From positions 1 to 64,000 of the forward strand of contig NZ_JAHVJQ010000001.1 in the NCBI RefSeq assembly GCF_019801145.1: 64,000 nt of DNA, given 5' to 3'. The notes below the pieces were generated by a model. The model did no database searches. It was not told the origin of the DNA and saw only the letters and a program-made list of their open reading frames with translations. A program made the translations under genes and the position numbers. Origin of the DNA: Leisingera aquaemixtae (GTDB taxonomy: Bacteria; Pseudomonadota; Alphaproteobacteria; Rhodobacterales; Rhodobacteraceae). Of the stretch, positions 1-8,903 are shown piece after piece; positions within the stretch are counted from its first letter, which is position 1, and every line of letters begins with the position of its first letter.

Positions 1-159
1 CTGGAGTGCTGGAAGGCGAAACAGGTGTTTGTCTCCAAGCGCGGCCAGGGCACGGGCTATTCCGGCATCGAGAACCCCCTGTTCTTCAAGGAAAACACCC
101 GCATGTTCTACGGCGACGCGAAAGCCAGCCTCGATACGCTGCTGGGCCTGGTCCAGTAA
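1..159 (+). CDS. pntB: NAD(P) transhydrogenase beta subunit, 3' end only
   Basis: The frame is open from the left edge and gives the last 52 residues before TAA. The tail contains [20 protein letters not shown] followed by [11 protein letters not shown], which closely matches the C-terminus of PntB (the E. coli protein has [17 protein letters not shown] then GDAKASVD). PntB is the membrane and NADP(H)-binding subunit of the proton-translocating transhydrogenase, which makes NADPH from NADH using proton motive force. This end belongs to the NADP-binding domain III. The start and most of the gene lie outside the window. A hairpin terminator follows 20 bases later. Confidence 0.93.
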   Translation: MECWKAKQVFVSKRGQGTGYSGIENPLFFKENTRMFYGDAKASLDTLLGLVQ

Positions 160-179
160 GCGGATCCTCACACCAAGTG

Positions 180-209
180 AAAAGGCGCTCCATCCGGGGC
201 GCCTTTTTT
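180..209 (+). terminator. Rho-independent terminator of pntB
   Basis: The arms AAAGGCGC and GCGCCTTT flank a short loop and run into a T-tract, 20 bases after the pntB stop. This closes the transhydrogenase transcript before the next gene. Confidence 0.85.
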
Positions 210-348
210 GTTCCGGATCTTCTGTCAGGCCGGGCCGGTGCAGGGGCAATGTATACCGTTGCATTCCGGTAACGTGTTGAAATAAAACAATTCTGTACAT
301 GTTTCGATGGCCGCAGTATGGTCGCCGGCATTGCCCCGGAGACCAAGA

Positions 349-1629
349 ATGCCCCCGATCCAGGATCACCCGCTGCGTTACCAGCTGACCAATGAGCTGC
401 ACGCCCGCCCGTTCCCGACCATGACCTGCCCCTGCACGGTGGTCTATCTGGCGGTGAAACAGCCGCAGGAGGCGGTGCACCGCGACCGCATGCAGGACAT
501 GCAGCATCTGATCCAGCTCCTGGACCGCCACGGCGCGCCGCACCCCCAGCCGGGGGCGACCCACCACACCGCGCAGATCGGGCGGCACATGGTCAAATGG
601 GAGCAGCATACCGAGTTTGTCAGCTACACCGTCTATTACGACGGGGTGAGCGCGCGGGCCTTCGATCCGGCGGATTTCGACGTCTTCCCGGCCGACTGGC
701 TGGCGGAGGCGCCGGGCCAGCGGATCACCTCGGCGCTGATCCGGGTGGTGCCGCGCACGGAGCCGGATCAGCTGAAGGCGGCTTTGCATGACTGGTTTGT
801 ACCGGAAAGCCTGGCGGTGTCGCAGGTGCTGGACGACAGCGCCGTGGTGGCCGGGGACTTCCGCATCGACCCGGCCGGCCACGTGCGCTTTGCCATTTTC
901 CCGAACCCGGGCACCGGCAGCCAGCGGGTCGGCCGGGTGGTGCAGCGGCTGTGCGAGATCGAGACCTACCGGGCGATGTCGATGCTTGGTTTCTCCCGCG
1001 CCCGCGGGCTGACGCCGGTGATTGGGAAACTGGACACCCGCCTCAGCGAGATGATGGCGGAGATGACCACCGGCACCAAACCGGCCGAGGAGATCCTGAC
1101 CCAACTGCTGGCGGTGTCGGCTGAGCTGGAGGCGAAGGCGGCGCAGTCCGCATTCCGCTTCGGGGCCACCGGCGCCTATGACGCGCTGGTCAGCCAGCGC
1201 ATCAGCCTGTTGCGCGAGGAACGCCACGAGGGCTTCCAGACCTTTGCCGAATTCATGCTGCGCCGGTTTGAACCTGCCATGCGCACGGTGAACTCCACCG
1301 AGAAGCGGCTGGATACCCTCGCCAGCCGGGCGCGCCGGGCAGGGGAGCTGCTGCGGACGCGGGTGGATGTGGAGCGGTCGGCGCAGAACCAGGCGCTCCT
1401 GGCCAGCATGGACCGGCGCGCCGACATTGCGCTCAGGCTTCAGCACACGGTGGAAGGGCTGTCGGTGGTGGCCGTCAGCTATTACGCGGTGGCGCTGGTC
1501 TCCGACTTTCTGTTCCCGCTGGCCGAACGCTACGGGATGTCCCGGAAGGTGCTGATCGCCGCCGTTACCCTGCCGGTGATCGGGCTGGTCTGGCTGGGCA
1601 TCCAGCGGATCCGGCGCAAGCTGCGCTGA
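349..1629 (+). CDS. DUF3422 family membrane-anchored protein
   Basis: A 426-residue protein with the N-terminus HPLRYQLTNELHARPFP, which I recognise as the DUF3422 signature found in many alphaproteobacteria. The central part is helical and charged. Two hydrophobic segments (about residues 369-386 and 399-417) followed by RIRRKLR suggest a C-terminal hairpin anchor with a cytoplasmic basic end. The start at 349 is preferred over an in-frame upstream ATG at 307 because GGAGA lies just before it and the family begins near this residue. It stands alone between two terminators. The biochemical function is unknown. Confidence 0.85.
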   Translation: MPPIQDHPLRYQLTNELHARPFPTMTCPCTVVYLAVKQPQEAVHRDRMQDMQHLIQLLDRHGAPHPQPGATHHTAQIGRHMVKWEQHTEFVSYTVYYDGVSARAFDPADFDVFPADWLAEAPGQRITSALIRVVPRTEPDQLKAALHDWFVPESLAVSQVLDDSAVVAGDFRIDPAGHVRFAIFPNPGTGSQRVGRVVQRLCEIETYRAMSMLGFSRARGLTPVIGKLDTRLSEMMAEMTTGTKPAEEILTQLLAVSAELEAKAAQSAFRFGATGAYDALVSQRISLLREERHEGFQTFAEFMLRRFEPAMRTVNSTEKRLDTLASRARRAGELLRTRVDVERSAQNQALLASMDRRADIALRLQHTVEGLSVVAVSYYAVALVSDFLFPLAERYGMSRKVLIAAVTLPVIGLVWLGIQRIRRKLR

Positions 1630-1654
1630 GCCGCGCCGCGCAGGTGCAAAAGGA

Positions 1655-1680
1655 AAGGGCCGCCCGGCGGGGCGGCCCTT
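1655..1680. terminator. Bidirectional terminator between DUF3422 gene and peptide permease
   Basis: The perfect arms AAGGGCCGCC and GGCGGCCCTT lie between two converging genes (stops at 1629 and 1702). An A-rich left flank and a T-containing right flank would let it act on both strands. Confidence 0.75.
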
Positions 1681-1701
1681 TATCGTTTCTGCGTGTTCCG
1701 C

Positions 1702-2673
1702 TCAGCGGCCCCGGATCCGCGGATCCAGCGCGTCGCGCAGGCCATCGCCCAGGTAGTTCACGCTCAGCACCGTCAGCGAGATCGCCATGCCGGGCCAGAA
1801 CACCCGCTCAGGATACTGCTGCAGGTAATCGGTGGCATCGAACAGCAGCCGCCCCCAGGTCGGGAAATCCGGCGGGAAGCCGAGGCCGAGGAAGGAGAGC
1901 GACGACTCGGTGATGATCGCGGTGGCGATCCCCAGCGTGGCCGAGACCATGATCGGCGACAGCACGTTGGGCAGGATGTGCCTGGTGATCAGTTTCTGGT
2001 TGGTGGTGCCGATGGAACGCGCCGCCATCACGAACTCGCGCTCCTTCAGCGCCAGCACGTCGCCGCGCACGATCCGAGCGGTGGGCATCCAGCTGGTCAC
2101 GCCGATGGAAATCACGATCAGGATGAAGATCCCCTGTTCCGGCCCGAAGGCGGCGTTCAGCGGCTCGCGGAACAGCAGCATCATCACCAGCAGCAGCGGC
2201 AAGAGCGGCAGCGCTAGGAACAGGTCGGTGAGGCGCATCAGCGGCCCGTCCAGCTTCTTGAAGAAGCCGGCCATCACCCCGATGAAGGAGCCGAGGAACA
2301 GTGCCAGCAGCATCGCCGTCAGGCCGACGGAGACCGAAGTCGCGCCGCCTGCCATCATCCGGGCCAGCATGTCGCGGCCCAGCTGGTCGGTGCCGAAGGG
2401 ATGCGCCCAGCTGGGTCCCTGGTTGCGGGCGCGGATGTCGATCTTGGTGGCTTCCAGATCCCACACCAGCGGGCCGGCATAGACCGCCAGGATGATCAGC
2501 AGGAACAGCGCCCCGCCCATCAGCGCGCCGCGGTGGGATTTGAACTGGTCCCAGACGTCCAGCCACTGGCTGCGCGGCGGCTGGTGCAGCTCCTCCATCT
2601 GCCCGGCGGCGGGAACCGCGGTCGAGGCCGGAGCCATGCCTTCATCGGGCACAAAGCGTTCCTTGTCAGTCAT
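1702..2673 (-). CDS. Peptide ABC transporter permease (DppC/OppC type)
   Basis: A 323-residue inner-membrane permease. An N-terminal cytoplasmic stretch is followed by about six membrane segments. The family signature GTDQLGRD is at residues 94-101, and the EAA loop (EFVMAARSIG...HILPN) that contacts the ATPase is at about 213-236. The start is set at the ATG at 2673, which has GAGGA just upstream and overlaps the stop of the partner permease by 8 bases; an in-frame TTG at 2691 is less likely. It is the third gene of the minus-strand operon binding protein-permease-permease, whose ATPase is encoded divergently. Expected substrates are di/oligopeptides or related compounds; the exact ligand is not visible. 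Confidence 0.93.
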   Translation of the reverse strand: MTDKERFVPDEGMAPASTAVPAAGQMEELHQPPRSQWLDVWDQFKSHRGALMGGALFLLIILAVYAGPLVWDLEATKIDIRARNQGPSWAHPFGTDQLGRDMLARMMAGGATSVSVGLTAMLLALFLGSFIGVMAGFFKKLDGPLMRLTDLFLALPLLPLLLVMMLLFREPLNAAFGPEQGIFILIVISIGVTSWMPTARIVRGDVLALKEREFVMAARSIGTTNQKLITRHILPNVLSPIMVSATLGIATAIITESSLSFLGLGFPPDFPTWGRLLFDATDYLQQYPERVFWPGMAISLTVLSVNYLGDGLRDALDPRIRGR

Positions 2674-3673
2674 AGCGGATCCTCGGGTCAAGAATGCCGT
2701 ACAGCACGTCGGCGATCAGGTTGAACAGCACGATCAGCACCGCAAAGATGAAGGTGAGCGTCTGCACCATCGGCAGGTCGTTGGCCTGGATGGCGCCGAT
2801 CAGCAGCTGGCCGATGCCGTTCACCTTAAACACCTGCTCAGTGATGATGGCGCCGCCGAAGATCGACGGGATGCCAAGCGCGATCACCGTGACCACCGGG
2901 ATCATCGAGTTCCTGAGCACGTGCACCATCACCACCACATATTCGCTGAGGCCCTTGGCGCGGGCGGTGCGGACGTAATCCTGGTTCAGGTTGTCCAGCA
3001 TCGAGGCGCGCATGAAGCGGGAGAGCTGGGCGGTGATCTGCAGCGCCAGCACCATCACCGGCATGATCATCTGCTTCAGCTGGTAGACAAAGGCGTCCCA
3101 GCTGTCGACCACATGGGTGGTGTCATAGATCGACGGGAACCAGCCCAGCTGCACCGAGAAGATCACGATGACCAGCACGCCCGAGAAGAACGGCGGCACC
3201 GAGAAGCCGACCATCGACACGAAGGTGCCCATCTGGTCGAACCAGCTGTACTGGCGGTAGGCGGAATAGATGCCGATCGGCAGCGCGATCAGGATGGCGA
3301 CCACATAGGCGGTGCCGACCACCCACAGGGTCTGCGGAATGCGCTGGACCACGATGTCCATCACCGGCGAGCGGGTCTGCCAGGAGATCACCCGCAGCTG
3401 GCCTTCGGCGAGGCTGGTGCCGAAGATATTGTCGATCAGCACCTGCGGCTCGATCCAGAAGAACTGCACCAGCCATTTCCAGAACCGGATATGCATCGGC
3501 TCGCCCAGGCCCAGGGCCAGGCGCATCTTTTCTTTGACTTCGGCGGGGACGGTCAGGGGAACCTGCGCCATCGGGTCGCCGGGGGCGAGCTCCAGGAGCA
3601 GGAAGATCACGAGGCTGATGAACAGCAGTGTCGGAACTGCCAGGATCAGCCGCCGGATTGTAAAGGTCAGCAT
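2666..3673 (-). CDS. Peptide ABC transporter permease (DppB/OppB type)
   Basis: A 335-residue permease starting MLTFTIRRLILAVPTLL, with the ELAPGDP motif after the first membrane segment that is typical of DppB/OppB. The EAA loop is near residues 225-253 (DYVRTARAKGLSE...RNSMIPV). It pairs with the DppC-type permease, whose start overlaps its 3' end, to form the channel. The end sequence LDPRIRYD parallels LDPRIRGR of the partner, as is common for such pairs. It lies 148 bases downstream of the binding-protein gene, and that spacer holds a strong hairpin. Confidence 0.94.
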   Translation of the reverse strand: MLTFTIRRLILAVPTLLFISLVIFLLLELAPGDPMAQVPLTVPAEVKEKMRLALGLGEPMHIRFWKWLVQFFWIEPQVLIDNIFGTSLAEGQLRVISWQTRSPVMDIVVQRIPQTLWVVGTAYVVAILIALPIGIYSAYRQYSWFDQMGTFVSMVGFSVPPFFSGVLVIVIFSVQLGWFPSIYDTTHVVDSWDAFVYQLKQMIMPVMVLALQITAQLSRFMRASMLDNLNQDYVRTARAKGLSEYVVVMVHVLRNSMIPVVTVIALGIPSIFGGAIITEQVFKVNGIGQLLIGAIQANDLPMVQTLTFIFAVLIVLFNLIADVLYGILDPRIRYD

Positions 3674-3777
3674 CTGCTAAGCGCCTTTGCAACTTGTATT
3701 GAAATCGGAACAGGCAGGGCGGGGGCCCCGCGTCCAGGCCATGCACAGCAGCCGGTGGCAGCCCCTGCAGATGGCAA

Positions 3778-3804
3778 GGGGCCCCGGCGTCGCGCCGGGG
3801 CCCC
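3778..3804 (-). terminator. Perfect GC hairpin between binding-protein and permease genes
   Basis: The 12-bp perfect arms GGGGCCCCGGCG and CGCCGGGGCCCC flank a 3-base loop, 18 bases after the binding-protein stop. No T-tract follows on the minus strand, so it probably acts as a partial terminator or 3'-end stabiliser. That would give much more binding protein than permease, as in many ABC operons. The regulatory role is inferred. Confidence 0.7.
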
Positions 3805-3821
3805 GGGGAAGCAAGCAGTGC

Positions 3822-5525
3822 TTACTTGATGCGGTACCAGTCGGCTGCGTTCCACAGCTCGCTGTCCCAGACGTTCAGGTCGACACCGCCCAGGGTATTG
3901 GAATGCGCCGACAGGCGGCCGCGGTGCACCAGCGGGATCATGCCGCCGTTTTCGACCATGATGTCGTTCAGGCGGCGGCCGATCTCGGCGCGCGCTTCCA
4001 GGCCGGCGGTCTTGGCCAGCTCGGCGTGCAGCTGGTCGAACTCCTCGTTGCAGAAGCGCGAGATGTTCTCACCCTGCCACTGGGATTCCGGCTTCGGCGC
4101 CTTGTCGCACAGGCCGTTGCCCAGGTAGGACTGCGGGTCGGTGCCGTCGAAGTTGTTGGCGTACATCTCGACGTCGGCATAGAAGCGCTGGAAGGTGTCG
4201 GGCGAGCCCGGGTCGCCGCCGAAGAAGACGGAGGCGTTGATGTTGCGCAGCTCGGTTTCGATGCCGATCTGGCTCCACCATTCCTTGATCAGCGCCTGGA
4301 AGTCCTGGCGGACGGCGTTGGTCGAGGTCTGGTACAGGATCTTCATCGGCTTGCCGTCCGGGGTCTCCCGCACGCCGTCGCCGTTGGTGTCCTTGTAGCC
4401 GGCTTCTTCCAGCATCGCCTTGGCGCCTTCGATGTCTTGGGTGGAGCAGTCAAAGGTGTCGGAGGCGAAGGCCGCAGGCGCGGGCACCCAGTTGCAGCTG
4501 ACCTTGCCGGCCTTGCCATAGCCGATTTCCACCAGCAGCGGGCGGTCGATGGCCATCGACATTGCCTTGTAGACAGCCGGATCGGTCAGGAACGGGTGAG
4601 GATGCTTGGCGGTGGAGCGCTCGCCCTCCGGCAGCTCCGGCGACGGGTCGGTCTGGTTCAGCATGATGCGTTCCACCAGCGAGCCGAAGCCGGCAACCGG
4701 CGTGCCCTTGCCGCCTGCTTCCATCTGCGCGATCACTTCCGGCGCCAGCTGCAGGTTCCAGGCATAGTCGAACTCGCCGGTTTCCATCACCGCGCGCCCC
4801 GCAGCGGTTGCGTCACCACCGCCCTTGAACAGCACCTTGGCAAAGGCAGGCTTGGCCGGGTCGCGGTAGTTCTGGTTGGCGGACATGGTGATCACGTCGT
4901 TCGGCTTGAACTCATCCACCACAAACGGGCCGGTGCCGATCGGGCCAAAGTTGGCCTCGGTGCATTCCGGCGCCTTGGCGCCCATGCAGTTCTCGAACTG
5001 GGCCTTCTGCAGGATCGGGCTTTCGCCGCCGACAAACGGGCCATAGGGGAAGGGCGTCGGCTTGTCGAATGTGACCTTGACGGTCAGATCGTCCACCACC
5101 TCGACGCCTGTGACGCCCTGGAACTTGGTCAGCTGGGCGCAGCCGCCTTCGGGATGCATGCAGTAATCTGCGGTGAACTTCACGTCATGGGCGGTGAAGT
5201 CGGTGCCGTCGGACCATTTGATGCCCGGCGCGACCTTCCAGGTGATCGAGGTGAGGTCCTCGCTGACGCCGCCGTTTTCAACGGTCGGGATTTCCGACGC
5301 CAGATAGGGGATCATGTTGCCCTGCGGGTCGTAGCGCGCCAGCGGCTCGATCACCAGCGATGCCGACTGCACGTCCTTGGTGCCGCTCGACAGGAACGGG
5401 TTCAGGATCGACGGCGCCTGCCAGTAAATGATGTTGACCTGGCCGTCGGAGCCGCGCTCGGCAAAGGCCGCAGGCGCCAGCGAAGCCGTGGCAACAGCAC
5501 CCATCAATAGGGATTTCAATTTCAT
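3822..5525 (-). CDS. Peptide ABC transporter periplasmic solute-binding protein
   Basis: A 567-residue family 5 extracellular solute-binding protein (DppA/OppA type). The start at 5525 is supported by AAGGAG seven bases upstream and by the signal peptide MKLKSLLMGAVATASLAPAAFA, with cleavage after AFA. The mature protein opens with VNIIYWQAPSILNPF and carries the family hallmark KVAPGIKWSDGTDFTAHDVKFT. It binds the substrate in the periplasm and delivers it to the two permeases encoded downstream. Genes for M20 hydrolases across the divergent promoter suggest peptides or N-acyl amino acids as ligands (inference). Confidence 0.94.
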   Translation of the reverse strand: MKLKSLLMGAVATASLAPAAFAERGSDGQVNIIYWQAPSILNPFLSSGTKDVQSASLVIEPLARYDPQGNMIPYLASEIPTVENGGVSEDLTSITWKVAPGIKWSDGTDFTAHDVKFTADYCMHPEGGCAQLTKFQGVTGVEVVDDLTVKVTFDKPTPFPYGPFVGGESPILQKAQFENCMGAKAPECTEANFGPIGTGPFVVDEFKPNDVITMSANQNYRDPAKPAFAKVLFKGGGDATAAGRAVMETGEFDYAWNLQLAPEVIAQMEAGGKGTPVAGFGSLVERIMLNQTDPSPELPEGERSTAKHPHPFLTDPAVYKAMSMAIDRPLLVEIGYGKAGKVSCNWVPAPAAFASDTFDCSTQDIEGAKAMLEEAGYKDTNGDGVRETPDGKPMKILYQTSTNAVRQDFQALIKEWWSQIGIETELRNINASVFFGGDPGSPDTFQRFYADVEMYANNFDGTDPQSYLGNGLCDKAPKPESQWQGENISRFCNEEFDQLHAELAKTAGLEARAEIGRRLNDIMVENGGMIPLVHRGRLSAHSNTLGGVDLNVWDSELWNAADWYRIK

Positions 5526-5865
5526 CACACACTCCTTGTCGGACACGTTTTGTGTCTTTTTGTTGGCCGGGCCGGAAAAGGCCCGGAGGTTTGCCGCATT
5601 GCTGCGGAAGTGTTGCGTTGGGCTCTGCAAGCCCCGTTAAGCTGCTGAAAGCAAGCAGCTTTGACGGCGCCCCGGACGCACCGGCGCATGCCGCCTGCAG
5701 GCAACCACAGGGGTATCGAAAACCTTTTGCCGCGAAAATGCAAATTCCAATTTCGAAACGCTCATGCATAATTTGCATGAGCTTTTTTGTGCAAAGTAGA
5801 GTTTACTCCGAAACCTGAGGCCGCCTTTTCCGGCGGATCAGAGAAATAAAAACCAGGGAGCCGTC
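5526..5865. promoter_or_regulatory. Divergent control region of the peptide transport locus
   Basis: 340 bases with no gene separate the binding-protein operon (-) from the ATPase/hydrolase operon (+). The right half is AT-richer than its surroundings. It contains a perfect 9-bp inverted repeat (arms GCTCATGCA and TGCATGAGC, 5760-5782), and a related half-site ATGCAAATT at 5738-5746. The left part, near 5580-5700, shows nothing I can interpret. Confidence 0.6.
5760..5788 (+). promoter_or_regulatory. Palindrome with T-run: operator or leader terminator
   Basis: The arms GCTCATGCA (5760-5768) and TGCATGAGC (5774-5782) flank a 5-base AT loop and are followed by six T. On the plus strand it has the form of an intrinsic terminator 78 bases before the ATPase start, with no plus-strand gene upstream to end. 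It could therefore be an attenuator or a regulator operator shared by the two divergent operons. Confidence 0.5.
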
Positions 5866-7686
5866 ATGCTGGACAACGCCATTGCGTCCATAAGAAATCT
5901 GCGGGTGGAGTTTCAGACCAAGGACGGCCCGGTAGTCGGCGTCGAGAATGTCTCCTTTGACGTGAGCCCCGGCGAAACCGTTTGTATCGTTGGCGAATCC
6001 GGCTCCGGCAAATCGGTTTCCTCGCTGTCGCTGATGCGTCTGGTGGAGTTCGGCGGCGGCGAGATTGCCGGCGGCGAGCTGCTGTTCAACCGCCGCGAGG
6101 GCGGCGAGACCAATCTTGCGGACTCCGAACAGGAGATGATGAAGCAGATTCGCGGCAACGAGATCGGCATGATCTTCCAGGAGCCGATGACCGCGCTCAA
6201 TCCGGTGTTCACCGTCGGCCGCCAGCTGACCGAGGGCCTGCGCATCCACAAAAAGATGTCGCAATCCCAGGCGGAGGAGCGGGCGCTGGAACTGTTGCGC
6301 CAGGTCCGCATTCCTGAACCGGAACGCCGCCTCAAGCAGTATCCGCACGAGCTGTCCGGCGGCATGCGCCAGCGGGTGGTGATCGCCATGGCGATGGCCT
6401 GCGAGCCGCGGCTTCTGATCGCGGATGAGCCCACAACCGCGCTGGACGTGACCATCCAGGCAGAGATCCTGGCGCTGATGGACCGGCTGAAGCGCGAGAC
6501 CGGCACCGCGGTGATGTTCATCACCCACGACATGGCGGTGGTGGCCCAGATGGCCGACCGTGTTGTCGTCATGTTCCGCGGCAACAAGGTCGAGGAAGGC
6601 ACCGTCGAGGAGATTTTCGAGAACCCCAAGCACGACTACACCAAGGCATTGCTGGCGGCGGTTCCGAAACTGGGCGAGATGCGCGGCAAACATTACCCCG
6701 AGCCGATGAAGCTGATGGGGGTTGAGGATCAGAAGATCGAGCCGATCAAGGGCACCGACGAGGTGCTTCTGGACGTGCAGAACCTGACCACCCGCTTCCC
6801 GGTCAAGGGCGGCCTCTTGCGCCGCACCATCTCCAACGTGCACGCGGTGGAGGACGTGTCCTTCAAGGTCTTCAAGGGCCAGACCCTGTCGCTGGTCGGG
6901 GAATCCGGCTGCGGCAAGTCTTCTGCCGGGCGCTCGATCCTGCGGCTGGTGGAGCCGCTGTCGGGCAAGGTGAACTTTGAAGGCCGCGATGTGCTGCAAT
7001 TCAGCCCGTCCCAGATGCACAAGGCGCGCCAGGACATGCAGATGATCTTCCAGGATCCGTTTGCGTCCCTGAACCCGCAGATGCAGCTGATCGATCAGGT
7101 GGCGGAACCGATCCGGAACTACGGCCTGGCCTCGGGCTCCGAACTGCATGACCGGGTTGCCAGCCTGTTCGACCGCGTCCACCTGCCGCGCAGCTTCATG
7201 CGGCGCTACCCGCACGAGATGTCCGGCGGCCAGCGCCAGCGGATCGCCATCGCCCGCGCACTGGCTTTGAACCCCAAGCTGATCGTCGCGGACGAGGCGG
7301 TCTCGGCGCTCGATGTGTCGGTGCAGGCGCAGGTGCTGAACCTGATGATGGAACTGCAGGCGGAACTGGGCCTGTCGTTCCTGTTCATCAGCCATGACAT
7401 GGCGGTGGTGGAGCGCGTCAGCCATCAGGTGGGCGTCATGTACCTGGGCCGCATCGTGGAAATCGGCCCCCGTGAACGTGTCTTCGAGAACCCGCTGCAT
7501 GCCTATACCCAGGCGCTGATGAAGGCGGTGCCGATCGCCGACCCGCGCCAGCGCAAGTCCGAGAAGGAACTGAACTTCAAGCCGATCCCGTCGCCGATTC
7601 ACGAGGTCGGCTATCAGCCGGAGCCGTCGGAGTATCTGGAACTGGAGCCCGGCCATTTCGTGCTGACCACCGACAGCGGCTACTGA
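5866..7686 (+). CDS. Peptide ABC transporter, fused double ATP-binding protein
   Basis: A 606-residue protein with two complete ABC ATPase domains, equivalent to DppD plus DppF in one chain (the GsiA/YejF arrangement). Domain 1 has Walker A GESGSGKS at residues 43-50, signature LSGGMRQR near 163 and Walker B LLIADEPT. Domain 2 has Walker A GESGCGKS near 345, signature MSGGQRQR near 451 and Walker B LIVADEAV. Each domain is followed by the oligopeptide-transporter C-terminal region with conserved ENP(K/L)H. It powers the transporter whose other parts are encoded divergently. GGGAG precedes the ATG. The argE-like gene starts 2 bases after its stop. Confidence 0.94.
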   Translation: MLDNAIASIRNLRVEFQTKDGPVVGVENVSFDVSPGETVCIVGESGSGKSVSSLSLMRLVEFGGGEIAGGELLFNRREGGETNLADSEQEMMKQIRGNEIGMIFQEPMTALNPVFTVGRQLTEGLRIHKKMSQSQAEERALELLRQVRIPEPERRLKQYPHELSGGMRQRVVIAMAMACEPRLLIADEPTTALDVTIQAEILALMDRLKRETGTAVMFITHDMAVVAQMADRVVVMFRGNKVEEGTVEEIFENPKHDYTKALLAAVPKLGEMRGKHYPEPMKLMGVEDQKIEPIKGTDEVLLDVQNLTTRFPVKGGLLRRTISNVHAVEDVSFKVFKGQTLSLVGESGCGKSSAGRSILRLVEPLSGKVNFEGRDVLQFSPSQMHKARQDMQMIFQDPFASLNPQMQLIDQVAEPIRNYGLASGSELHDRVASLFDRVHLPRSFMRRYPHEMSGGQRQRIAIARALALNPKLIVADEAVSALDVSVQAQVLNLMMELQAELGLSFLFISHDMAVVERVSHQVGVMYLGRIVEIGPRERVFENPLHAYTQALMKAVPIADPRQRKSEKELNFKPIPSPIHEVGYQPEPSEYLELEPGHFVLTTDSGY

Positions 7687-7688
7687 TC

Positions 7689-8870
7689 ATGGCTGCCAGA
7701 CTGACGCCGCTGGAGATCATGCAACAGCTGGTCTCCTTCCCGACCGTGAGCCGGGACACAAACCTGCCGCTGGTCGATTGGGTGCAGGAGTATCTGTCGT
7801 CCCACGGCATCGAAAGCCACCGCTGGGTGGATCCTGACCAGCCGCACAAGGCCGCGGTGTTTGCCCATGTCGGCCCGTGGGAAGAGGGCGCGGTAGTGCT
7901 GTCGGGCCATACCGATGTGGTGCCGGTGGACGGCCAGCCCTGGGACACCGATCCCTTCACGGTGGTGGAGAAGGACGGCAAATACTTCGGCCGCGGCACC
8001 TGTGACATGAAGGGCTTCGATGCCCTCGCGATTTGGGCCTTGGTCGAGGCGCATACCCAAGGTGTCGTACGCCCGCTGCAACTGGCGCTGAGTTTCGACG
8101 AGGAGATCGGCTGCACCGGTGCGCCGCCGATGATCGAGGCGATGCAGCCCCTTTTGCCCAAGGGGTCGGCGGTGATCGTCGGCGAACCGTCGATGATGCA
8201 AGCAGTGACCGGCCACAAGGGCGGCACCGGCTATGACACCCATGTGGTCGGGTTTGAAGTGCATTCCTCCCTCATGCACACCGGCGTCAGCGCCATCATG
8301 CAAGGGGTCAGGCTGATTGACTGGGCCAACCAGAAAAATGCCGAAAACATGGCCAAGGAGCCCGGCGAGGTGCAGGCGATGTTCACCCCGCCCTGGACAA
8401 CCTGCCATGTCGGCATGATCGAAGGCGGCACCGCCCATAACATCACCGCCAAGGACTGCCGCTTCATGATGGATTTCCGGGTGGTGCCGGGAGAAAACCC
8501 CGGTGATTGGGAAGCCGCCTATCTCGCCAAGGTGCGCGAGGTAGAGGCGGAGATGCAGATGATCCATCCGGAAGCCCGCATTGATGTGTCCAAGCACTTC
8601 GACGTGCCCGGGCTGGTGCCGGAACAAAACGGCGAGGCCGAGGCGCTGGTGCGCCGGGTGACCGGCGACAACGGCTCCCATGTGGTCAGCTACGGCACTG
8701 AAGCGGGCCAGTTCCAGCAGGCGGGCTACTCTGCGGTGATCTGCGGCCCCGGCGACATTGCGCAGGCGCATCAGCCCAACGAATACATCACTGTTGCCCA
8801 GTTCGACGCGGGCCACGACTTCATGCGCAAGCTGGTGGAAAAGCTGAGCGGATATTTCCCTTTGCCTTGA
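7689..8870 (+). CDS. argE: Acetylornithine deacetylase-like M20 metallopeptidase
   Basis: A 393-residue M20A-family protein of ArgE length. The two-zinc site motifs are present: LSGHTDVVPVDGQPW near residue 71, GRGTCDMKG near 101, and DEEIGCTGAPP near 137 (catalytic Glu pair). The C-terminal GTEAGQFQQAGYSAVICGPG with GDIAQAHQPNEY is typical of ArgE. ArgE removes acetate from N2-acetylornithine. Placement directly after a peptide-transporter ATPase and before two amidohydrolases suggests this copy may act on imported N-acyl amino acids rather than, or as well as, in arginine synthesis. Confidence 0.87.
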   Translation: MAARLTPLEIMQQLVSFPTVSRDTNLPLVDWVQEYLSSHGIESHRWVDPDQPHKAAVFAHVGPWEEGAVVLSGHTDVVPVDGQPWDTDPFTVVEKDGKYFGRGTCDMKGFDALAIWALVEAHTQGVVRPLQLALSFDEEIGCTGAPPMIEAMQPLLPKGSAVIVGEPSMMQAVTGHKGGTGYDTHVVGFEVHSSLMHTGVSAIMQGVRLIDWANQKNAENMAKEPGEVQAMFTPPWTTCHVGMIEGGTAHNITAKDCRFMMDFRVVPGENPGDWEAAYLAKVREVEAEMQMIHPEARIDVSKHFDVPGLVPEQNGEAEALVRRVTGDNGSHVVSYGTEAGQFQQAGYSAVICGPGDIAQAHQPNEYITVAQFDAGHDFMRKLVEKLSGYFPLP

Positions 8871-8903
8871 AACCGCGCGCTTCGTGCTCAGATTGATGCC
8901 AAG

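Noticed and set aside
3687..5510. 607-codon plus-strand frame opposite the solute-binding protein
   Set aside because: Antisense shadow of a gene with a clear signal peptide and family motifs; no ribosome site and no recognisable protein features.
5803..7656. 617-codon minus-strand frame opposite the double ATPase
   Set aside because: Same reason: the plus strand carries complete Walker and signature motifs twice, the minus-strand product is low-complexity.
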